Shown here: piece after piece, positions 1 to 4,574 of the stretch
Layout of the letters: each line of letters starts with the position of its first letter
Position numbering within the stretch: the first letter of the stretch is position 1
Source of the DNA: JAXDLH01 sp034666705
Lineage (GTDB): Bacteria > Chloroflexota > UBA6077 > SHYK01
Length of the DNA: 5,012 bases
Direction: 5' to 3'
Assembly: GCA_034666705.1 (NCBI GenBank)
Contig: JAXDLH010000202.1
Span: 1 to 5,012 of the forward strand
Made by a program: the position numbers and the translations under genes
Notes under the pieces: model-generated
The model's input: only the letters and a program-made list of their open reading frames with translations
Told to the model about the DNA's origin: nothing
The model's database searches: none

Positions 1-55
1 AGAAGAGGATCTCTATGAATTGCCGCAGGTAATTCCCGAATAGCAATTCCGACAT
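1..55 (-). CDS. yggT: YggT/YlmG-family membrane protein, N-terminal fragment (runs off the window)
   Basis: An ATG at 55-53 shares its A with the yggS stop codon (TGATG). It opens a frame that stays open to the window edge, giving 18 residues, MSELLFGNYLRQFIEILF. This short hydrophobic start, with a polar patch and then the beginning of a membrane helix, resembles the N-terminus of YggT/YlmG proteins. Those are small integral membrane proteins with two repeated membrane segments, linked to division, cell shape or osmotic response. Gene order supports the call, because yggT commonly follows yggS in many phyla; in Bacillus, ylmE, ylmF (sepF) and ylmG are neighbours. No clear Shine-Dalgarno precedes the ATG, so translation probably depends on termination of yggS. 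With only 18 residues visible, the frame and start are reasonably secure, but the family assignment rests mostly on position. sepF is not between yggS and this gene. Confidence 0.55.
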   Translation of the reverse strand, partial: MSELLFGNYLRQFIEILF

Positions 56-756
56 CAGGCAAGAGACTCAGCGAAGATTGCGCGCCCGATGCGCACGAGG
101 GTTGCACCCTCTTCGATGGCGGTCACGTAATCGTCGGTCATCCCCATTGATAGCTGGAGTGGCGGCTGATCCGGATATGACTCGTCGATCCGTGCCGCGC
201 ATGCCCGCAATGTGCGAAACACCGCGCGCGTGCCAGCCTCGTCGAGCCCGAGCGGCGCTACCGTCATTAACCCAGTGACCTGCACGTTTGGGAGCGCGGC
301 CACTGCCTCCAGCCCCTCTCTTACTTCGTCTGGTGCGAAACCGAACCGGTCCGGCATAGCTGCGAACTGGACTTCGAGAAAAACCGGGAGGGGATGCGTG
401 GCGAGGCGCGACAGGGCCTGCGCAATACGGACGCTGTCGACAGACTGAATTGTATCAAAGAGCTGCAGGGCGGCCTTCGTCTTATTCGATTGCAGATGGC
501 CCACGAGGTGCCAATGCGGCTTGGCTCCCGCGAGCCGCTCCACCTCCGGAATCTTCGCCGCGGCCTCCTGCACCCGGTTCTCGCCGACGTCCTGCAGCCC
601 AGCGGCGACGGCGTCGGCGATCTCCTCGGCAATATGGCCCTTACTCACGCCGACCAGCGTCACCGCGGCGGGCGACCGACCCGAGCGTGCCGCCGCGTCG
701 GCGATGCGCTCGCGGACCAGCTTCAGCCGGTCGGCAACTCCACGTGCTGCGCTCAC
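55..756 (-). CDS. yggS: YggS/PLPBP family pyridoxal-phosphate homeostasis protein
   Basis: This 233-residue protein has the usual length for YggS/PROSC (YlmE in Bacillus), a cytosolic single-domain PLP-binding protein with the fold-type III alanine-racemase barrel. It has no established catalytic activity and is thought to buffer free PLP and affect amino-acid pools. Visible landmarks: the PLP Schiff-base lysine K39 in VGVSKG; GENRVQEA at 58-65; the family signature HWHLVGHLQSNK at 81-92; TGLMTVAP at 161-168; and the phosphate-binding end SMGMTDDY (203-210) with VRIGRAIF (221-228). The start is GTG at 756-754. It overlaps the ftsZ stop by 4 nt (GTGA), and there is no Shine-Dalgarno at normal spacing, so it is probably translationally coupled to ftsZ. 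One segment is unusual: EVQFAAMPDRFGF (128-140), where the family normally has a VN-x-n-E-x-x-K-x-GF type sequence. The Asn and Lys are replaced, while the lysine, HLQSNK and phosphate-site motifs are intact. A working YggS is still the best reading. Confidence 0.94.
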   Translation of the reverse strand: MSAARGVADRLKLVRERIADAAARSGRSPAAVTLVGVSKGHIAEEIADAVAAGLQDVGENRVQEAAAKIPEVERLAGAKPHWHLVGHLQSNKTKAALQLFDTIQSVDSVRIAQALSRLATHPLPVFLEVQFAAMPDRFGFAPDEVREGLEAVAALPNVQVTGLMTVAPLGLDEAGTRAVFRTLRACAARIDESYPDQPPLQLSMGMTDDYVTAIEEGATLVRIGRAIFAESLA

Positions 757-1946
757 CGACGCGGGTCCGACCCGCCCCTCATCCAGTCCGGCGGCTGCGG
801 CACGTTGTCGTCGTTCGCGGGCCGGCGGCGGAAGGATTGGCGCAGGGCGGGTGGCACGTCCAGCGCATCCTCGTCCGACAGCGCTGCGGGCGCACGCTCC
901 GGAGCAGCCCGCTCGGCTGGCGCAGTGTATGGGCTGGGCGATAACGGCGAGCGCGGCGCCGCGCTGCCAAATGGGTGCTCGCCCGACTGCCGTGACAAGC
1001 CCGCGTCGAAGCCGGTCGCGATCACGGTAATGCGCAGCTCGTTGCCCATCATCTCATCGATCACCGCGCCGAAAATGATGTTCGCGTCCGGATCCGCGGC
1101 GTGGCGCACGATGTCGGCCGCGTAATTGATCTCGGCAAGCGAGAGGTCTGGACCACCCGTGATGTTGAAGAGCACGCCGCGCGCGCCCTGCATCGAGAGG
1201 TCGAGCAGCGGACTTGCCATGGCCATGCGGGCGGCTTCGGCCGCGCGATCGTCGCCACTCGAGCTGCCGATCGCCATAAGCGCGATGCCGGACTCGGACA
1301 TGACGCTCTTCACGTCGGCGAAGTCGAGGTTGATGAGACCCGGGCGTGTGATCAACTCGGAGATACCCTGAATGCCCTGGCGCAGCACATCGTCCACCAC
1401 AGCAAATGCCTGGTCGATCGTGGTGCGCTTGTCGACGACCTGGAGCACCCGGTCGTTCGGGATGACGATCAGGGTATGCAGATGTTTCTGAAGGGCGGCG
1501 AGGCCATCTTCTGCATTGCGGCGGCGGCGTGAGCCTTCGAACGTGAACGGCTTCGTGACGACGCCCACGGTGAGGGCGCCAGCCTCACGGGCGATCTGCG
1601 CGACGACCGGGGACGCCCCGGTGCCGGTGCCGCCGCCCATGCCAGCGGCGATGAACACCATGTCCGCCTCGCGGCAGACCTCGAGAATGAGATCGGCCGA
1701 CTCCTCGGCGGCCTTCTCGCCGGTCGCCGGGTTGCCGCCGGCGCCGAGGCCGCGGGTCAGCTTCTCGCCGATTCGAATTCGACGTGGGGCCGACGAGCGT
1801 TGGAGCGCCTGCTGGTCCGTGTTCAGGGCAACGAAGTCGACGCCATGGACCTCCTGCGAGATCATGCGCTCGACGGCGTTGGAGCCTCCGCCGCCTACTC
1901 CGAGCACGACGATCCGTGCCCCGCTGTCGTGATGGCCGTTCGTCAT
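753..1946 (-). CDS. ftsZ: Cell division GTPase FtsZ
   Basis: This is the tubulin-like GTPase that polymerises into the cytokinetic Z-ring under the inner membrane and recruits the divisome. The 397-residue protein is full length for the family. Visible motifs: the nucleotide-binding GVGGGGSNAV (16-25); GLGAGGNPATGEKAAEES (66-83); the tubulin signature GGGTGTG (104-110); TKPFTFEG (131-138); IPNDRVL (162-168); and the T7 synergy loop NLDFADVKSVM (206-216), whose D208 and D211 complete GTP hydrolysis in the next subunit. The globular core ends near residue 314. A Pro/Ala/Ser-rich linker (about 315-360) follows, then a C-terminal peptide ALDVPPALRQSFRRR (361-375) that matches the usual LDIPAFLR-type FtsA-binding peptide. 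Unusually, 22 more residues follow, including VPQPPDWMRGG (382-392). The ATG start lies 13 nt after the ftsA stop and has a good ribosome-binding site (GGAGGA). The stop overlaps the yggS start. The identification is certain. Confidence 0.99.
   Translation of the reverse strand: MTNGHHDSGARIVVLGVGGGGSNAVERMISQEVHGVDFVALNTDQQALQRSSAPRRIRIGEKLTRGLGAGGNPATGEKAAEESADLILEVCREADMVFIAAGMGGGTGTGASPVVAQIAREAGALTVGVVTKPFTFEGSRRRRNAEDGLAALQKHLHTLIVIPNDRVLQVVDKRTTIDQAFAVVDDVLRQGIQGISELITRPGLINLDFADVKSVMSESGIALMAIGSSSGDDRAAEAARMAMASPLLDLSMQGARGVLFNITGGPDLSLAEINYAADIVRHAADPDANIIFGAVIDEMMGNELRITVIATGFDAGLSRQSGEHPFGSAAPRSPLSPSPYTAPAERAAPERAPAALSDEDALDVPPALRQSFRRRPANDDNVPQPPDWMRGGSDPRR
761..775 (-). promoter_or_regulatory. 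Hairpin at the ftsZ-yggS junction, possibly presenting a distant Shine-Dalgarno
   Basis: On the minus strand, the last codons of ftsZ form a perfect stem-loop: GCGGGT, loop CGG, ACCCGC (6 bp, 3-nt loop). Directly upstream is GAGGG (780-776), a Shine-Dalgarno-like run about 19 nt before the yggS GTG, too far to act in linear RNA. If the stem forms, GAGGG stacks next to the four unpaired bases before GTG, giving roughly normal effective spacing. The stem also encodes the Gly-Ser-Asp-Pro-Arg end of FtsZ, so it may simply be a by-product of GC-rich codons. The stem is seen in the sequence; the function is inferred. Confidence 0.35.
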
Positions 1947-1951
1947 GCTCG

Positions 1952-1957
1952 TCCTCC
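1952..1957 (-). promoter_or_regulatory. ftsZ ribosome-binding site
   Basis: GGAGGA on the minus strand lies in the 13-nt gap between the ftsA stop and the ftsZ ATG, with a 5-nt spacer (CGAGC). It is a strong Shine-Dalgarno. It fixes the ftsZ start at 1946 and allows ftsZ to be initiated efficiently and independently of ftsA, in keeping with the need for more FtsZ than FtsA. Confidence 0.85.
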
Positions 1958-1959
1958 GC

Positions 1960-3189
1960 TCAGCCGAAAAAGTTGCGTAGCCAGGTGATCAGGCTGGAGC
2001 CGATCCGGCCGACGCCCCCGCCGGCATGCTCATGTGCCGCGGGGCCGAGTTGATCGCCGCCCCACGAGAGAAGTCCCACGCTCGTGGCGAATGCGGGGCC
2101 GCGTACGGCGTCCGCCAGTCCCGTGAGCGACCGAGGCGCGCCAAGCCGCGCCGGAACGCGAAAGATTTCGCCCGCGAGTGTCACCGCGCCCGCAATCTGA
2201 GCGGAGCCGCCCGTCAATACGATGCCGCTGGGGTACGCGTCGGCGTAGCCTGCCTGAGCCACCTGATCTTGCAGCAGCTCGAACGTTTCGGATAGGCGTG
2301 CGTCGATGATCTCGGCAATCGTGTGTCGATCGACGCATTGACCACCTTCACGACCGTACCCGGGCAAGGTGATTGGCTCGTCGTGCTGGCCGACCCGGTC
2401 AATCGTACAGCCGTAGCGGATCTTGATCTCCTCGGCAGCGGGAAACGTGGTGCGCATGCCGAAGGCAAGATCATTGCTGATCTGATTGCCGCCGACGGGC
2501 AGGACGCATGCGTGCACCACGCTGCCATCGTTGAATACTGCCGCATCCGTGGTGCCACCGCCCATGTCGATCACGAGCACGCCGAACTCACGCTCCGATT
2601 CCGTGAGCACGGAACGGCCGGCGGCGAGCGGCTCGAGCACCAGGTCGTCCAGCTCCACGCCGACCTGCTCAATGCAGCGTCGCAGATTGTGGATCGAGGT
2701 AATCGAGCCGGTAACGATGTTGGCTTCCACCTCCAAGCGGCGCCCCACCATGCCCACCGCGTCCTTGATGCCGTCGTTACCGTCCACGACGAAGTGGTGA
2801 GGCACGACGTGGAGGATCTCCTGGTCGGCGGGGAGTGGGATGACGCGCGCGCCATCGATCACCCGCGCCACGTCCTCATCCGACACGACGTCGTCGGGGT
2901 GGCGGATCGCGACGATCGCATGGCTATTCGTCGACAGGATATGGGAGCCCGCGATGCCCACAAAGGCGTTGGTCGCCTTGAAGCCAGATTGCTGCTCCGC
3001 GCGATGCAACGCGGTGGCGATCGCCTCGACGGCCGATTGCACGTCGACGACGACCCCCTTCTTGAGCCCCTGAGATGGGCAGATGCCAACACCCAACACC
3101 TCTGGCGTATCTGAGCTGAGCTCGGCGATGAGGGCACAGATCTTCGTGGTTCCTACATCGATGCCGACGACGATTTGATCTCGAGCGAT
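1960..3189 (-). CDS. ftsA: Cell division protein FtsA (actin-like membrane tether of FtsZ), probable ATC start
   Basis: FtsA is an actin-family ATPase that anchors FtsZ filaments to the cytoplasmic membrane and recruits later divisome proteins. Read from 3189, the protein has 409 residues. Motifs: phosphate-1 GIDVGTTK (9-16); the FtsA-specific 1C domain (about 82-165) in place of actin's 1B; phosphate-2 VIDMGGGTTD (206-215); the adenosine loop VLTGGSAQIAG (324-334); and a C-terminal amphipathic membrane-targeting helix, RIGSSLITWLRNFFG (395-409). The start is the odd point. The first in-frame ATG/GTG/TTG is GTG at 3099-3097, which would remove phosphate-1 and the first beta strand, so it cannot be the true start. 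The frame is open back to a stop at 3282-3280, with no ATG, GTG or TTG. A perfect GGAGGTGA (3201-3194) lies 4 nt before an in-frame ATC (3189-3187), which gives an N-terminus of normal FtsA length. A CTG at 3234 overlapping the sbp stop is a weaker alternative. The gene lies 41 nt after sbp and 13 nt before ftsZ. Identity is certain; the start is probable. Confidence 0.95.
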   Translation of the reverse strand: MARDQIVVGIDVGTTKICALIAELSSDTPEVLGVGICPSQGLKKGVVVDVQSAVEAIATALHRAEQQSGFKATNAFVGIAGSHILSTNSHAIVAIRHPDDVVSDEDVARVIDGARVIPLPADQEILHVVPHHFVVDGNDGIKDAVGMVGRRLEVEANIVTGSITSIHNLRRCIEQVGVELDDLVLEPLAAGRSVLTESEREFGVLVIDMGGGTTDAAVFNDGSVVHACVLPVGGNQISNDLAFGMRTTFPAAEEIKIRYGCTIDRVGQHDEPITLPGYGREGGQCVDRHTIAEIIDARLSETFELLQDQVAQAGYADAYPSGIVLTGGSAQIAGAVTLAGEIFRVPARLGAPRSLTGLADAVRGPAFATSVGLLSWGGDQLGPAAHEHAGGGVGRIGSSLITWLRNFFG

Positions 3190-3193
3190 GGTG

Positions 3194-3201
3194 TCACCTC
3201 C
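3194..3201 (-). promoter_or_regulatory. ftsA ribosome-binding site, perfect anti-Shine-Dalgarno match
   Basis: GGAGGTGA on the minus strand is a full 8-base complement to the usual 16S rRNA 3' end (UCACCUCC). It stands 4 nt before the ATC at 3189, or 7 nt when counted from GGAGG, which is optimal spacing. No other start codon lies at usable distance in any frame that would make sense of it. It is the main evidence that ftsA begins at the ATC. Confidence 0.8.
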
Positions 3202-3214
3202 GACGTGCGGTCGG
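3200..3214 (-). promoter_or_regulatory. Small hairpin overlapping the ftsA Shine-Dalgarno
   Basis: On the minus strand, CCGAC, loop CGCAC and GTCGG form a perfect 5-bp stem. Its 3' arm contains the first two G residues of the ftsA GGAGGTGA. If it forms in the mRNA, it would partly hide the ribosome-binding site. Five-base stems arise often by chance in GC-rich DNA, so a regulatory role is only a possibility. Confidence 0.3.
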
Positions 3215-3230
3215 CATGATATGGCGAGGC

Positions 3231-3572
3231 TCAGCTCGGTCGGATTCGAGCCATGAGGCCGCGTCGAATAATCGCGAGGTTATTAAACGATCGGACTCCG
3301 AAGGCCACGATCGCCGCGAAGTACAACTCGACGCCAATGCGGTCACCCAGGTAGGTGAGCCCACCGGCGAGGAACATATTCGAAGCAAGGCCGGCGAGGA
3401 AAATGTCGTTGCGGTACTCCCCGTTGAGCTCTGCCACCACCGCGCCGAGCAACGAATCGAGAGCCGCCAGAATTGCCATGCCCGTATACCGGGCATAATC
3501 CGCCGGAACGGAGACCGATGATACCAGACCGATTGCGACCCCGAGCAGGAGTCCGGCGAGCGGTAACCACAT
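3231..3572 (-). CDS. sbp: Small basic membrane protein of the Sbp/DUF1290 family
   Basis: This 113-residue hydrophobic protein closely matches the Sbp family (DUF1290), named for the small basic protein in the Bacillus division locus upstream of ftsA. Its molecular function is not established. Recognisable features are the start MWLPLAGLLLGVAIGL, the conserved AILAALDSLLGA (33-44), NDIFLAGLASNMFLAG (55-70) and the end FGVRSFNNLAIIRRGL (91-106). Likely membrane segments are about 3-20, 29-46, 56-77 and 83-100, followed by a basic cytoplasmic end (RRGLMARIRPS). The ATG at 3572 is the only in-frame start matching the family's MWLP beginning; the frame continues upstream to a stop at 3626-3624 without another start. 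The ribosome-binding site is weak (AGAAGTGG, about 6 nt upstream). The gene sits between ftsQ and ftsA, as expected for a division-associated family. The DUF881 proteins (YlxW/YlxX type) that often accompany it are not in this window. Confidence 0.93.
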   Translation of the reverse strand: MWLPLAGLLLGVAIGLVSSVSVPADYARYTGMAILAALDSLLGAVVAELNGEYRNDIFLAGLASNMFLAGGLTYLGDRIGVELYFAAIVAFGVRSFNNLAIIRRGLMARIRPS

Positions 3573-3606
3573 CGTATGCCACTTCTGATCGACGTTTTCA
3601 CCGATT

Positions 3607-3623
3607 CGCCCCCCTGAGGGGCG
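3607..3623. other. GC-rich hairpin in the ftsQ-sbp gap
   Basis: CGCCCC (3607-3612), a 5-nt spacer and GGGGCG (3618-3623) form a perfect 6-bp stem, 34 nt upstream of the sbp start. No T-run follows on either strand, so it does not look like an intrinsic terminator. It may be an mRNA processing or stability element in the sbp leader, or chance. It lies in the only non-coding gap of the window (3573-3719). In that gap I could not find a convincing -35/-10 pair on the minus strand; TAAACT (3666-3661) is the nearest -10-like hexamer, but it has no partner. Confidence 0.35.
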
Positions 3624-3700
3624 TCACCGGCCGAAGCGTTGCCCGCCAGACACCGCGCGCAGTTTACTTGCTACACGGCGCAATCGTCTGTAGGTCATTT

Positions 3701-3715
3701 GTTCCAATTTGGAAC
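3701..3715. promoter_or_regulatory. Perfect 15-nt palindrome, operator-like, just downstream of ftsQ
   Basis: GTTCCAA, one central base and TTGGAAC form a perfect 7+7 inverted repeat only 4 nt after the ftsQ stop codon. It is AT-rich compared with its surroundings and lies in the 147-nt gap upstream of sbp-ftsA-ftsZ. Its form is typical of a binding site for a dimeric transcription factor. In RNA it would be too tight a loop for a good hairpin (1-nt loop, so in practice fewer pairs). No regulator can be named: the GTTC...GAAC halves recall SOS-type boxes, but the spacing does not match a LexA motif I know. Confidence 0.45.
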
Positions 3716-3719
3716 GTTT

Positions 3720-4574
3720 CTACCGGTAATACGGCCGGTCGAGGAAGCGGACGTCGACGAGCTGCACCGCGGTGTGTGATTCATCGAGATAGCGACGGAT
3801 CGAGCGGTACGCCGCGAGCTTCGCGGGCAGGTCATTGGCGAAGCCAAGCAATACCTGCTCTTTCCCTGGGCCTTCAAGCGTGACGCCGCGGTCCGGACGG
3901 TACTCGAGCCAGCCACCAGTGTAGCCGAGTGCGTCGAGCTGTGGGCCAATCGCCTGCGCCATATGCACGGCATCGGCATCGACGCGTCCGCCCGGATCCG
4001 TGATGGGGCCCTCCGGCGCACGGACGGTCGGCAGCGGCTCGATACCCTCGCGAAGCGCGAGGCCGGTGCCATCGGTCAATAGCTGGCGATCGCCGGTGTC
4101 CCACACGACCGCTGGCTGACGCTCCACAATTGTGATGCGTACGGCGTTCGGCAAGACCGGCTGGACATGGGCGCGCTGGATCAACGGATCGTGCTCGATC
4201 AAGCGCTCCAGGCGCGGGCCTCGCACGCTGAAGACATTCTGGCCCTCCAGGTCGAGCTGCTCCGTGATTTCCGGGGCGCTTGCCAGACTGTTGCCGACGA
4301 TAGTCACCGACGCCACACGGAGCTCCGGCGCCTGGATGCCGCAGGTGACGAGCCAGGCACCGCCGGCGAGCAGGCCGATGGCGAGCACCTTGGAGAGGAG
4401 CCAGGTGCTGAAGATGCGGCGGGCGATCCGTCCGGCGCGGCTCGGTCCCTTCGGCACGGCGCGGGCGCGGACCTCAGCGGCGCGCGGGGCCGAGCGAGCG
4501 AGGCGGCGTGCGGGGCGCGCCACCGGCAAGGCCTGCGTGCGTGCGTGGCGGTAGTGGGGGGCAGGTCGGCTCAC
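3720..4574 (-). CDS. ftsQ: Cell division protein FtsQ/DivIB
   Basis: FtsQ is a single-pass membrane protein of the divisome. With FtsB and FtsL it forms the complex that controls septal peptidoglycan synthesis by FtsW/FtsI. The 284-residue protein has a long Arg/Ala/Pro-rich cytoplasmic tail (1-54; 14 Arg, 1 Lys and one acidic residue), one membrane helix (about 57-79), an extracytoplasmic POTRA domain (about 84-153, from LRVASVTIVGNSLAS to VRITIVERQPAV), and the beta domain to the end, closing with VDVRFLDRPYYR (273-284). I chose the GTG at 4574-4572 because it overlaps the murB stop in a GTGA junction and has GGAG 8 nt upstream. A start at 4670 would add 32 residues inside murB without similar support. 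The gene follows murB, as in many dcw clusters, and is separated from sbp by 147 nt. The sequence is weakly conserved, as is normal for FtsQ; architecture and position make the call firm. Confidence 0.93.
   Translation of the reverse strand: MSRPAPHYRHARTQALPVARPARRLARSAPRAAEVRARAVPKGPSRAGRIARRIFSTWLLSKVLAIGLLAGGAWLVTCGIQAPELRVASVTIVGNSLASAPEITEQLDLEGQNVFSVRGPRLERLIEHDPLIQRAHVQPVLPNAVRITIVERQPAVVWDTGDRQLLTDGTGLALREGIEPLPTVRAPEGPITDPGGRVDADAVHMAQAIGPQLDALGYTGGWLEYRPDRGVTLEGPGKEQVLLGFANDLPAKLAAYRSIRRYLDESHTAVQLVDVRFLDRPYYR

Noticed and set aside
394..1125. 243-codon open frame on the plus strand across yggS and ftsZ
   Set aside because: It crosses the junction of two certain genes on the other strand and its translation is low-complexity Arg/Gly/Ser; a compositional shadow.
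3097..3099. GTG at 3099 as the ftsA start
   Set aside because: It would delete the phosphate-1 motif DVGTTK and the first strand of the actin fold, while the upstream codons clearly encode them.
2323..3114. 263-codon open frame on the plus strand, antisense to ftsA
   Set aside because: It mirrors the ftsA codons on the opposite strand, has no recognisable domain, and is His/Asp/Val-rich as expected of a GC-rich antisense frame.
3231..3234. CTG overlapping the sbp stop (CTGA) as the ftsA start
   Set aside because: In frame, but it has no Shine-Dalgarno and adds 15 residues not typical of FtsA; the perfect GGAGGTGA lies downstream of it. Kept only as the second choice.
3194..3601. 135-codon minus-strand frame overlapping sbp
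   Set aside because: Sbp in the neighbouring frame matches its family from start to end; this frame is Arg/Ser-rich and matches nothing.
3701..3715. LexA/SOS box
   Set aside because: The GTTC and GAAC halves are present, but the 7-nt spacing and orientation do not fit the SOS box forms I know (for example GAAC-N4-GTTC).
3573..3719. Promoter or intrinsic terminator in the ftsQ-sbp gap
   Set aside because: No -35/-10 pair with acceptable spacing was found on the minus strand, and the one stable hairpin has no T-run. Absence of a visible consensus does not exclude a promoter.
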